Origin: Mesorhizobium loti
Lineage (GTDB): Bacteria > Pseudomonadota > Alphaproteobacteria > Rhizobiales > Rhizobiaceae
Assembly (NCBI GenBank): GCA_002356515.1
Contig: AP017605.1
Location: forward strand, 434,001 to 498,000
Direction: 5' to 3'
DNA: 64,000 bases
The position numbers and the translations under genes are program-made. Each line of letters begins with the position of its first letter. Position 1 is the first letter of the stretch. The notes beneath the pieces are model-generated. The model worked only from the letters and a program-made list of their open reading frames with translations, searched no databases and was not told the origin of the DNA. Positions 55,130-63,581 of the stretch are shown here, piece by piece.

Positions 55130-56332
55130 TCAATTCCCCGCAGCCTTGCTCCCCGAAGCCACCCCCTTGAACAGGGACAGCGAGTTTACCTGATCCAGCA
55201 ACGAACACATCTTGTTTGGGGAGTCGAAATTGAAGCCCAAGCACTTCTGATCCGCAGCACATGCCATGACACAATCGGCATATGCGCTAGGGACGTTCGA
55301 ATAGGAGTCACCCACCACAACGGTGTTCTTGTAGAAAACGAGACTGGAGTATTGCAGCTTACCCGCAACCGCCTGCTTCGCTGCCATGGTGGCATCTGGA
55401 TCCTTCACCAAAACAGATGCGTCCCCTTTCATGAAACATGCAGAATGCTTTTTGTCGTACGTGATAGCTGCGCAACGATTGTCGCCCTCGCATTGGGTCT
55501 GACATTGGTCGAATGATACATTCCACAGAGGCATACTCGGGAGGTCGAAGCCCATCGCGTCCCAGCCATCCTGGGCAACGAGTTTATTCGCCATCTCGGC
55601 TCTGCCAGCAGGAGCCTCATAATCACTGGCGCTGAAGGTGCCTTTGTCGAGCCATACACATTTCGATCCGAGTTCCAAAGCGGATGCGTCATTCAGCCCG
55701 ACGGATGCGAGAGTCGTCGCGGGAGAAACCGGCGCTTGAGGCCTCGCCGTAGGGGAGGCCCGGTTCACCAGGTCTGCGTTTACGTCGACGCCATTGACGA
55801 GCCGGCGTGTGTAGCACCAGGCATGGTCCCAAGTTGCATCGTGTTCGTCATTGAAATGATGGCCAGAAACCAACGACCAATGCGAACCCTGCCAGTCGAT
55901 TTCTCGAGTGAGGAACTTGTTGAAGTCCGCAGTTATGACATCGGGTTGTTTTGGTGCCGGCGTCGGGGTGGTGGTCTCCGGTTTAGGAGTCACGTCAGGG
56001 TCGGGCGCTTTCGTGCGCTCGGCCTTGCGGTCCTGGGGTACGGTTTCCGTTGTTGGTATCCTGTCGTCGCGCTTTTCAGTTAGCGTTGTGTCTATGCCAG
56101 GTGGAAGTTTGTGCTGTTGCCCGAAGAACAGCGCCGCCCCGAAGCCTATACCAACAGCGGCGACCGCTATCGCACCGCCCGTCATCATCCTCCTGAAGGC
56201 GTTCGCGCGGGCTATCTTGTCATACGCTGCAGCCTCAGCCTGCAGCGTCGGGATGGCCGCCTGTTTGACAACCAGATCGACAGCCCGCTCAAGAAGCGCC
56301 GTGTTATGCCGGATCAGCACTTTTGCGGCCAC
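55130..56332 (-). CDS. Membrane protein with two PAN/apple domains
   Basis: A 400-residue protein starting with GTG. A helical N-terminus, one TM (TGGAIAVAAVGIGFGAALFFG) near 52-72 and a long Pro/Thr linker (PDPDVTPKPETTTPTPAPKQ) lead to a periplasmic part. This has two PAN_4-like modules: FDQCQTQCEGDNRCAAITYD...ACFMKG and YADCVMACAADQKCLGFNFD...CSLLDQ, each with paired cysteines. PAN modules bind protein or carbohydrate. The start overlaps the upstream coiled-coil membrane gene by 29 nt, so the two are tightly coupled. Confidence 0.82.
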   Translation of the reverse strand: MAAKVLIRHNTALLERAVDLVVKQAAIPTLQAEAAAYDKIARANAFRRMMTGGAIAVAAVGIGFGAALFFGQQHKLPPGIDTTLTEKRDDRIPTTETVPQDRKAERTKAPDPDVTPKPETTTPTPAPKQPDVITADFNKFLTREIDWQGSHWSLVSGHHFNDEHDATWDHAWCYTRRLVNGVDVNADLVNRASPTARPQAPVSPATTLASVGLNDASALELGSKCVWLDKGTFSASDYEAPAGRAEMANKLVAQDGWDAMGFDLPSMPLWNVSFDQCQTQCEGDNRCAAITYDKKHSACFMKGDASVLVKDPDATMAAKQAVAGKLQYSSLVFYKNTVVVGDSYSNVPSAYADCVMACAADQKCLGFNFDSPNKMCSLLDQVNSLSLFKGVASGSKAAGN

Positions 56333-57893
56333 TCGTTGCAGAGACTTTGACGAGATCGGCGACCTCGGCCGGCAAATCCTCGTTCAGCGCCTTTCGAAGG
56401 GCATCCGGATCGTCGGTCAAAACCGGCACATAGAGGATTTCTTTCACGACCTTCTCGACGGGAACCTCAACCCGTTTCTCGACCTCCCTGTCGACAACCA
56501 CTTCAAAGGGGACCTTAACGGTTCGCACTCGGCGCCAGCGCCATCGTATTAGCATTCGCCTAATCAGTCTCGACAGCCGGCTCTCAGAGCGGTCTTCGGC
56601 CTGTGCTGCAATTCTCTGCAAGCCGAGAGCCACCATGGCAGTGATCGGACCGGCCAGTCCGGCAATTACGGCGAGCGAGCCGAACCAGATGGCGGCCACC
56701 TTTCCTGCTTGCGCTTCGCTTACCTCCTCCGGCTTTTCGCCATACCAGCGAGCCGCGATGCGTCTGATCTGGTCTGTTCGAGCGAGCGGAATTCGCTTCT
56801 TTTCGAGGCCGTTCAACTGGGTCGCTATTTCGTCGCGCCGCGCTTGGTTTGCTGCCAATACCTTGTCCTGGGAGGCTTCCGCTGATTGCGCGGCAGCCAA
56901 CGTGCCGCGCGCCTGATCGAGACGCTTCTCCCAATCCGCGGACGTGGCGTCCAGGGACTTTTCGAGGTCGCTTCGGCGGTTCTGGAGCACCTGCTTTTGG
57001 TCAGTAGTCATCTGAGGGCTCTCAACCCTCAAGCGGTCGAATTCCGTTCGGGCAGCCGCGATCTCTTGATCCATGGCGACGATTTGCGGTTCATATTTCG
57101 CCTCCATCTTGGCGCGAGGATTGGCAAGTTTTCCGATCTCGTCTTCCCAGTGCTTCACGGACGCGGCATCGCCAGATTCTCGCGCGTCCTTGATCCGCTG
57201 GACGAAACTGTCCCTTTGCCTTTCAAACTCCTCAACGGCCTGTTTGACCTTGCCGTCGCGTTCGGCGATCAAGTCCGCCCGCCTCTGCTCGCTCTCGTGG
57301 ACCTGTTCTCGTGCTCGGGCCGCCTGAGGCGTCAATACGGTGGCGGCCTGGAGTTCGGTGTCGACATCGGTGATGCGGTCTTGAATCTCCTTGCGCGCGT
57401 TGTCGGCAAGCGCACTCACCTCTTCGAGGTCAGCCCTCGCCTTCGCGACCTGGTCAGTCTGCCGAGCGGCCTGATCCGAGGCGGTCAGCTTCGCGCTCTC
57501 TCTATTGAGCGTGTCGATCCCATCGGCCAGTTCCTCATATTGCAGTTCTCGAAGGGTGCCGGCTCGCTCCAGGCCCAGCAAGACCGTCTCAAAAGTGATA
57601 CCGGCCAAGAGCAGCAGAAACACCAGGATAAACGGCTTCCAGAACCAGGAGGCGCTGTACAAGAGGGTCGCGATAGGGATCTTCGTCAGCTCGGCAATCG
57701 AGACGATGAAAAACGGCGCGCTGGCCAGAATGAGGTCCATCGCGGTTGCGGATTGACTTGCTTCGAAGGCCTGGATGCCCAATACGAGGCCGGTGGCGAG
57801 GCCAATGATTGAAGCTATGATCTCCAGTGCCCACGCCCCACGGTATGTCCACTGGCCATAGCTGGCCAGCTTCTGGCTCATACTTGCATACAT
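56304..57893 (-). CDS. Large coiled-coil membrane protein
   Basis: A 529-residue protein. Three TM helices near the N-terminus (WALEIIASIIGLATGLVLGI; LILASAPFFIVSIAEL; PFILVFLLLLAGITFETVLL) precede a coiled coil of about 280 residues rich in E, K, R and Q, a fourth TM (AIWFGSLAVIAGLAGPITAMVALG), and a tail with repeated valine/glutamate/lysine strands (VEKRVEVPVEKVVKEILYVP). The architecture is like DUF4407-type proteins, but I cannot confirm the family. GGGAGG upstream favours the ATG at 57893 over 57935. It overlaps the PAN-domain gene by 29 nt. Confidence 0.75.
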   Translation of the reverse strand: MYASMSQKLASYGQWTYRGAWALEIIASIIGLATGLVLGIQAFEASQSATAMDLILASAPFFIVSIAELTKIPIATLLYSASWFWKPFILVFLLLLAGITFETVLLGLERAGTLRELQYEELADGIDTLNRESAKLTASDQAARQTDQVAKARADLEEVSALADNARKEIQDRITDVDTELQAATVLTPQAARAREQVHESEQRRADLIAERDGKVKQAVEEFERQRDSFVQRIKDARESGDAASVKHWEDEIGKLANPRAKMEAKYEPQIVAMDQEIAAARTEFDRLRVESPQMTTDQKQVLQNRRSDLEKSLDATSADWEKRLDQARGTLAAAQSAEASQDKVLAANQARRDEIATQLNGLEKKRIPLARTDQIRRIAARWYGEKPEEVSEAQAGKVAAIWFGSLAVIAGLAGPITAMVALGLQRIAAQAEDRSESRLSRLIRRMLIRWRWRRVRTVKVPFEVVVDREVEKRVEVPVEKVVKEILYVPVLTDDPDALRKALNEDLPAEVADLVKVSATSGRKSADPA

Positions 57894-58056
57894 CAGGCTA
57901 CCCGCCTCCCCTATATCCCCAGTGCATCTTGGCACTGCTCACGGGTATTTGCATCAAAAATTGCCTCCCGTTTGGTTTATCTCCTTGATTTCGAGAAACA
58001 TCGTTACTTTCACGCTCGGATATCGATAGAATATCTGCTGGATGACGGGCGCGAAT

Positions 58057-58347
58057 ATGCGATATCAGATCAGACAAGTGCAGGCGGTCTGGCCAAACGG
58101 CAAGTACAAAAACTATCGCCTGCACTGTTTCGCCGATGCCGCCGCGGCTGCGGTATTTCGGGACCATTTTTGCGGAGAGGTGTTCGACGCAAAGCGGGAC
58201 CGGGAGAACGGCAAGATTCGTGGGGTCTGGCGCCGCGAGTATCTTCACGTCGATCTGGGCAAGCCCAGCTTCAATTCGGTCGATATTCCATCTACCGATC
58301 GCATCGATTTCGACACAGTTCGGGTGGGCATAAACTACCACTTCTAG
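58057..58347 (+). CDS. Chimeric small protein ending in an Omp25/RopB-like beta-barrel C-terminus
   Basis: A 96-residue frame. Its last third (EYLHVDLGKPSFNS...FDTVRVGINYHF) resembles the final strands and terminal Phe of rhizobial Omp25/RopB outer-membrane proteins. The first two thirds (RLHCFADAAAAAVFRDHFCGE, DAKRDRENGKIRGVWRR) are not porin-like and lack a signal peptide. The gene is therefore probably a porin 3' fragment joined to other sequence. The same frame stays open for 71 codons after the TAG (58348-58560). Confidence 0.5.
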   Translation: MRYQIRQVQAVWPNGKYKNYRLHCFADAAAAAVFRDHFCGEVFDAKRDRENGKIRGVWRREYLHVDLGKPSFNSVDIPSTDRIDFDTVRVGINYHF

Positions 58348-58560
58348 TTACGAAGATCGCTTCGGGGCGATCGCCTGGAGGCGGGACTGCGCGTTCGCGC
58401 CAAAACCGCCAAGCATCTTCAGTACCTGAGCCAGAACCGAGAATATCTCGTCACCCGTTACGGCCCGGAACTCGCAGCAACGGCCTCGCAGTTAACCGGC
58501 TTTGCGGGCAACCGGTGGGCAACCGCAAAACTATTAAAAGAGCACGACAGGGTGCAGTGA
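58348..58560 (+). pseudogene. Open stretch without start codon, possible gene remnant
   Basis: In the same frame as the preceding gene but after its TAG, about 65 protein-like codons occur (AKTAKHLQYLSQNREYLV, ATASQLTGFAGNRWATAKLL) to a TGA, with no ATG, GTG or TTG in a plausible place. No family is recognised. Confidence 0.35.
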
Positions 58561-58566
58561 TGAGAC

Positions 58567-58606
58567 CGGTACACAACACCACCGCATCGGCGGTGGTTTG
58601 TGTTAT
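58567..58606 (+). terminator. Strong hairpin, probable terminator
   Basis: ACACAACACCACCGC and GCGGTGGTTTGTGT pair with a one-base bulge around a short ATCG loop. It follows directly after the open stretch ending at 58560. There is no long U-tract. Confidence 0.6.
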
Positions 58607-58850
58607 GCGAGCGCTATTATTCGCACAATAGAATTCGCTCTGTGAATATCTCACGCCCTTATCGCTGTCGTCAGCCATAATTACTATTTCATACCCGTTT
58701 ATATTGTCACACTTCCTCATGGATACGGGTAAACGATTCGCCAAAACCTGGGCTTCAGCCAGTTTTTGCTTTTTAGTTTAGAATAGAAACTTTATTTTTT
58801 GTGCATTTGCGACGTTCTCGGACAGCCGACGTTCGCGGAGCGCGCGTGAA
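58607..58850. other. AT-rich intergenic region
   Basis: A distinctly AT-rich run (for example near 58765-58800) without a gene. It lies downstream of the zinc-peptidase lipoprotein gene. Confidence 0.5.
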
Positions 58851-59918
58851 TTAAGGGGTTGTTTGAAATCGGGATGAGACAAGCCTTGCCGCCAAAGCTT
58901 CCCGATTGTCGACGAAGTCGGAGAGCAGCCTTACGGCGCTTTTGTCGCCATTGGTCATTACTACATTCATCGCAAGGAGACGCATCAAAGTATTCGGATG
59001 GGCCTTGCCGTCATTGAGGTATTGCCTTTTCAAACCTTCCTCAGTTTTATCGAACAAGCCATAAAAAAAGAGCTGCATTCCTTGGATGGCCAGCCCGAGG
59101 CATGCGCTCCCGACGACATCTCGCACTCCCTGCGGCGAACCGAAGCACGCTTTTCCTAACACCGCAGCCGCATAAGCATCCGCGCGCATCTCTTCCCGCT
59201 GCTTCTCATTGAGTCCACTCTGCGTCCGGTGATAGAGTTCCGCCCAGGAGGCACTCGGCTGCAATCGATACGAAGGGGCAAGATGACCAACCTCGTGGAG
59301 TATGTACCAGACAACAAACCACGTAACTGGAACATTGGGTGCGCCGCTAACTATGGAAGGCCCAACGATCACTTCGAACTTCTTTAGGTCTTCCTCCATC
59401 AGCATAACGCACCCGCAGGCACTTTCTGTGGCGGCGCTGTCTACCGCAGAGAACTCCTCATAAACAGCTCTTACTAGGTCGGCAAAGCGAGAGCCTTGAT
59501 AAATCAAGGCGGCGCATGGATCTGCGTCGGAGCAGTTTTCGTACCGAGGATCAACCTTAGTTTTGGCAAGCTCGGAGCGAAACGCTTCAAGGGCTTTGCG
59601 GGCCCCATCGAGACTTTTCTCGACGGGACTCGTTCGGTGGCGTCGGCGAAGAAGATAAACCGGAACCAGTTGTGGCCCGGGACTCGCTGCTGACTTCTCC
59701 CACGACGGTCGCAAGATGAATTGGCCGTCCAGAGCGAGGGCGGCATTTGCTGCCGTTAGGGCTTCGACAATTGAAGGCTGAAGTTCGGCCGCATCCTCCA
59801 GATCGTAGCCATCACGAGGATCAGTTGGTGCCTTAGAGCAGCTAATAAGGACCAAGCCGCAGGTGAAGATATGAGCTGCGACTCGAAGTCCTCTAAGAGC
59901 ACGTGCGGGAGGTTGCAT
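58851..59918 (-). CDS. Lipoprotein with HEXXH metallopeptidase motif
   Basis: A 355-residue exported protein. The signal peptide ends in the lipobox GLVLISCSK. The motif ILHEVGHLAPS fits a gluzincin-type zinc site HEXXH, with EMRADAYAAAVLGKACF downstream as a possible third-ligand region (EXXXD). This suggests a membrane-anchored metallopeptidase of unknown family. The start at 59918 fits the signal peptide and overlaps the upstream membrane gene by 26 nt, so the two are co-translated. Confidence 0.75.
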   Translation of the reverse strand: MQPPARALRGLRVAAHIFTCGLVLISCSKAPTDPRDGYDLEDAAELQPSIVEALTAANAALALDGQFILRPSWEKSAASPGPQLVPVYLLRRRHRTSPVEKSLDGARKALEAFRSELAKTKVDPRYENCSDADPCAALIYQGSRFADLVRAVYEEFSAVDSAATESACGCVMLMEEDLKKFEVIVGPSIVSGAPNVPVTWFVVWYILHEVGHLAPSYRLQPSASWAELYHRTQSGLNEKQREEMRADAYAAAVLGKACFGSPQGVRDVVGSACLGLAIQGMQLFFYGLFDKTEEGLKRQYLNDGKAHPNTLMRLLAMNVVMTNGDKSAVRLLSDFVDNREALAARLVSSRFQTTP

Positions 59919-60501
59919 CCCTAAGACGGTTGAGCCCAGCGAACTCATTTTGTGGGTTGTCCTTTAAGTCCTGCACGACCTCTTCGATCGTATCTCGTAG
60001 CTCCTTTGAGCACGCAAGAGTATTTGAAGCTTTTGTGCTCGATTGTGCTGCCAGCAGTGTACAAACGGATGCGAGCGCCGCAAGAAATCCAAGGAGGTGG
60101 AAACGACCGGGTCGAGGTTTTTCTCCTCCCTCCGGGGAAGTTGGCTGGGGACTATCTTGAACGGCAGGTTTCGGCATTGGGAAATTAAAGCCACTCGCGA
60201 CGATGGTAATCAAGGAAGTAGCAAAAAAGCTGATCCAGCTTGCAACATCACTGATCCAGCGGAAAGTGTTGTAGCTGTCATTGCTACCGTCCATTTGTGC
60301 TTGTGCCTGTTCCAGCTGGTGCTGGGCGTTTGGAGAAAAGTTGTACTCGGCAGCATGTTGGGCGTCAAAGCCGAACAGGCGCGGGAGCGTGGGCCTGGCC
60401 ATCAAACCGAGCAAAGTGGCTACGATCCATGCTACCAGGATCACAAGGAAAACCCCGCCAAGGAGGCGCAGTATCATCTGGATTTTCCGCATGCCTGCCA
60501 T
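59893..60501 (-). CDS. Three-TM membrane protein
   Basis: A 202-residue membrane protein: TM1 LLGGVFLVILVAWIVATLLGL, a helical Gln-rich periplasmic or cytoplasmic stretch (AQHQLEQAQAQMDGSNDSYN), TM2 ASWISFFATSLITIVASGF, a proline-rich linker and TM3 HLLGFLAALASVCTLLAA. No family is recognised. It overlaps the HEXXH lipoprotein gene by 26 nt and is probably its partner. Confidence 0.65.
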   Translation of the reverse strand: MAGMRKIQMILRLLGGVFLVILVAWIVATLLGLMARPTLPRLFGFDAQHAAEYNFSPNAQHQLEQAQAQMDGSNDSYNTFRWISDVASWISFFATSLITIVASGFNFPMPKPAVQDSPQPTSPEGGEKPRPGRFHLLGFLAALASVCTLLAAQSSTKASNTLACSKELRDTIEEVVQDLKDNPQNEFAGLNRLRDATSRTCS

Positions 60502-60785
60502 GATTGTCGTCGCAATGACCGTCCCTAACCATGAACATCAATCCAATGGCAATATTAAGCTGGCTGCGGCTGGCTGACAATATGTCGCGATCGACTCTTC
60601 CTTCAACCGATATTGGCAATTCCAAGAAGAAGCTCCTATCAGGCGTATTCATTCGCTCCGTTCGCTGGAAAACGGCAGCGCTAAACTTTGTGGGAAAGCC
60701 ATGCTCTACAAGCTCAGGTTTTAGAGATGACACCGGCGGCTGCCGGCGGTCCACTCAGTTCATTTCCTCTTTTGGCGCCTTTCAG
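60502..60785. other. Intergenic, nothing supported
   Basis: No gene or clear site is seen in this stretch between the membrane-protein gene and the frameshifted hypothetical. Confidence 0.4.
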
Positions 60786-61207
60786 CTACCCCAGATCAGA
60801 GGCAGCAACCTTCTTTTCCTTCTTCGCCGATTTCAGGTTGCAGAGAATACGCAATGGATCTGAGGCTGCTTTCTTCCCTGTCACCACCACCGCCACTTGC
60901 ATTCTCGTCAGAAACGCAATCTCGAACCTGAAGATCGATCGTAAAAGCGTTGTGGTTGAGTTGAAAAATCCCACCGCGCCATCGCGGAGCACAAAAACTC
61001 GGACCGATGTGACCCCCCTGTAGTGAGACCGCTCGAACCGCACTTGTGCACAAACTGTTCGGGTTCATTGCAGAAGATCAAAAGCTGATCGCCGCAAACG
61101 ACAATGCCCAAGGCAATACCGGATCGAGGGCGCACGAAGGGGTGAATACCTGCCGATGAGGCAGCTACGGCCCCGATATCGGCAGGTAGGTCAGACAAAT
61201 CAACCAA
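60786..61207 (-). pseudogene. Possible frameshifted hypothetical gene
   Basis: Two overlapping minus-strand frames look protein-like in succession. The upstream frame, from 61207, reads MVDLSDLPADIGAVAASSAG and CGDQLLIFCNEPEQFVHK. The downstream frame, from 61043 (GTG), reads RGVTSVRVFVLRDGAVGFF, RMQVAVVVTGKKAASDPLRI and a lysine-rich end. Joining them near 61040 would give one protein of about 140 residues. No family is recognised. Confidence 0.3.
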
Positions 61208-61733
61208 ACGCTACTGTATCCACGTCGCCAGTTCCATTTTGATGATTGGGAATCTCAACAGATGCGATGTTTGCGAGCCAGAGCGCCTTTCTGCGCGTTA
61301 GCGCAAGAAGGCGCGAGACCTCGATGAGAAATTATCACGCGTCTGTGATACGATTATATTTCGTTTCTCCGCGTCGATATACTGAAGGTTGTCCGACCGA
61401 TTTATAAATCCCGGACGGAGAACAGCGTGTCTCTGCAGAGCAGACCGGGCAGATATGGGCTCAAATGACCGCTCTTGATTCGCGTTACTGCGCGTTTGCG
61501 GGTCGCGTGCATTTGATTTCATGGCACCGATACTGGGCATCAGTCTGGCCGCCTCTCCTAAAACATCGAAGTATCTGCATTAAATATACACCCGCGCGCA
61601 AAAATTATCATAATTTCTATCACCAGTAGAACCCGATTTTGTCTTCTGATCGATGAACGTAACCCGCAGTCAATTTGATTCCTCTGATCTCTTATGTAAT
61701 GATGCCGATCTGCCTCGAGGGGAGCGCGGTAAG
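61208..61733. other. Intergenic leader of the haem-peroxidase operon
   Basis: No gene is seen. It contains a hairpin at 61283-61314 and an AT-rich stretch near 61578-61622 that could hold the promoter. Confidence 0.5.
61283..61314. terminator. Hairpin, possible terminator
   Basis: GCGCCTTTCTGCGC and GCGCAAGAAGGCGC pair almost perfectly around GTTA. There is no U-tract, so this could also be a regulatory stem-loop. Confidence 0.5.
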
Positions 61734-63581
61734 ATGACAGCAAGTCTTTTCGATCGCGCTCTGATGATCTTTGCGAGCGTCACCGAAAGATTCGCTCCGT
61801 GGCACAAGATACCATTTCTTGCCGCTATTGCGACGCTGGATGGCGTCCGCGCTCGCATGCGCTGGAACAACATTTACTCGCGAACTCATGACCTTTCGTT
61901 GATGCCTCCACAGAATGTCGACGTTCAGTCGACGCGCATGGCGAACGGCAGCTTCAATGATCTTGGTGAGCCGGCCATGGGAATGGCAGGCACTCGGTTC
62001 GGACGCAATTTCCCCATCAACGAGACGTTCGGCGCCGAAGGCAAGGCACTGACGAAACCCAGTCCGCGCGAGATCAGCAAGCAGCTGCTTGCGCGCGGGG
62101 AATTCGTTCCCGTGCCGCATCTCAACGTGCTTGTGTCGGGCTGGCTGCAGTTCATGGTGCATGACTGGCTGAGCCATGGGCCAAATCTGCGCGAGGATCC
62201 GTACCGGATTCCGCTCGAAAATGGTGACGACTGGTACGAAGATCCGATGACTATCCTGCGATCATCGCCCGATCCGGCGGGACCGCAGGACCAAGGCCGG
62301 CCGACCGCGTTCGCCAACACCGAAACGCATTGGTGGGATGGATCACAGATCTATGGCTCGACGATCGAGCGACAGATGTTGGTCCGAACCAATCCGGCGA
62401 CCGGCACGGTGTGCCCCGATGGCAAGCTGGGGCTGAGCGCGACCGGAAACCTTCCGATCATGGCGCCTGACAGGGACATCGGCGATGCCGAGGGGGGACG
62501 CTTCGACAAACAGGAACTGGCCGGCGTCACCGGCAACTGGTGGATCGGTCTTTCGGTCTTCCAGACGCTCTTTGCCCGCGAGCACAACGCGATCGTCGAC
62601 AGGCTCAAGATCGATCATCCCGAAAGGGATGGCGAATGGCTCTTCCAGAAAGCCCGACTTGTCAATGCGGCGCTAATGGCGAAGATCCACACCACCGAAT
62701 GGACGCCGGCACTTATGAACTCGCCGACCGGGCGGTTCGTCATGCGGACCAACTGGTGGGGGATGACTGGCGAGCACTTCACCAGGGCGTTCGGCCGGCT
62801 GAGCGATAATGAAGCGATCTCGGGGATCATGGGCTCGCCCACCGACCACCATGCGGCTCCCTATGCGATGACGGAGGAATTCGTCGCCTGCTACCGCATG
62901 CACTCGTTGATCCCGGATGCGTTCGTGTTCCGCGCGGCCAAGGACGACAGGGTCATCTTCAGCACCGATATGCTCGGCGTGTCGCATGGCAAGACTTCGG
63001 GCGTGTATGCCGAGGCGAGCTTCGACGACATTGTCTACTCGCTGGCCACGAGCCATCCGGGCGCGCTCGTGCTACACAATTTTCCCAACGCTCTGCGCAA
63101 TCTCCCGATCAATCCCGAGAAAGGGATATTCAGCGACCTCGCCGCCATCGACATCCTGCGCGACCGCGAACGGGGCGTGCCCCGTTACTGCGCGTTCAGG
63201 CGGATGCTAGGCATGAAAGTCCCCGCATCGTTCGACGAACTGACCGACAACAAGGAATGGGCCAGCCAGGTCGCGACGATCTATGAGCGGGTCGAGGATG
63301 TCGATCTGCTGGTTGGAACGCTTTGCGAAAGCAATGGCGGTACGCCAACCGGTTTTGGCTTTTCAGATACGGTGTTCCGCATCTTCATCCTTATGGCGTC
63401 ACGCCGGCTGAAGAGCGACCGTTTCTATACGCGCGACTTCACTCCCGACGTCTATACGCCGGAGGGCTTTGCTTGGGTCGCCAGCAACGACCTTCGCTCG
63501 GTGATGATGCGTCATTGCCCGGCGCTGACGCCCCGCTTCGCGGATGTGCGCAACCTCTATTTCCCATGGGCGACAGGATGA
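61734..63581 (+). CDS. Alpha-dioxygenase / linoleate-diol-synthase-like haem peroxidase
   Basis: A 615-residue haem peroxidase of the animal-peroxidase superfamily, closest in pattern to fatty-acid alpha-dioxygenases (PIOX) and bacterial LDS-like enzymes. The distal-haem region is QFMVHDWLSHG, with NTETHWWDGSQIYGS and GVTGNWWIGLSVFQTLFAREHNAI typical of the family; the proximal His lies in EEFVACYRMHSLIPDAF. It probably oxygenates fatty acids. GGGGAG before the ATG at 61734 supports this start over 61653. It overlaps the next gene by 4 nt. Confidence 0.88.
   Translation: MTASLFDRALMIFASVTERFAPWHKIPFLAAIATLDGVRARMRWNNIYSRTHDLSLMPPQNVDVQSTRMANGSFNDLGEPAMGMAGTRFGRNFPINETFGAEGKALTKPSPREISKQLLARGEFVPVPHLNVLVSGWLQFMVHDWLSHGPNLREDPYRIPLENGDDWYEDPMTILRSSPDPAGPQDQGRPTAFANTETHWWDGSQIYGSTIERQMLVRTNPATGTVCPDGKLGLSATGNLPIMAPDRDIGDAEGGRFDKQELAGVTGNWWIGLSVFQTLFAREHNAIVDRLKIDHPERDGEWLFQKARLVNAALMAKIHTTEWTPALMNSPTGRFVMRTNWWGMTGEHFTRAFGRLSDNEAISGIMGSPTDHHAAPYAMTEEFVACYRMHSLIPDAFVFRAAKDDRVIFSTDMLGVSHGKTSGVYAEASFDDIVYSLATSHPGALVLHNFPNALRNLPINPEKGIFSDLAAIDILRDRERGVPRYCAFRRMLGMKVPASFDELTDNKEWASQVATIYERVEDVDLLVGTLCESNGGTPTGFGFSDTVFRIFILMASRRLKSDRFYTRDFTPDVYTPEGFAWVASNDLRSVMMRHCPALTPRFADVRNLYFPWATG

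Noticed and set aside
57898..58341. 147-codon minus-strand frame
   Set aside because: It is antisense to the porin-tailed frame, which has better codon use and a recognisable C-terminus.
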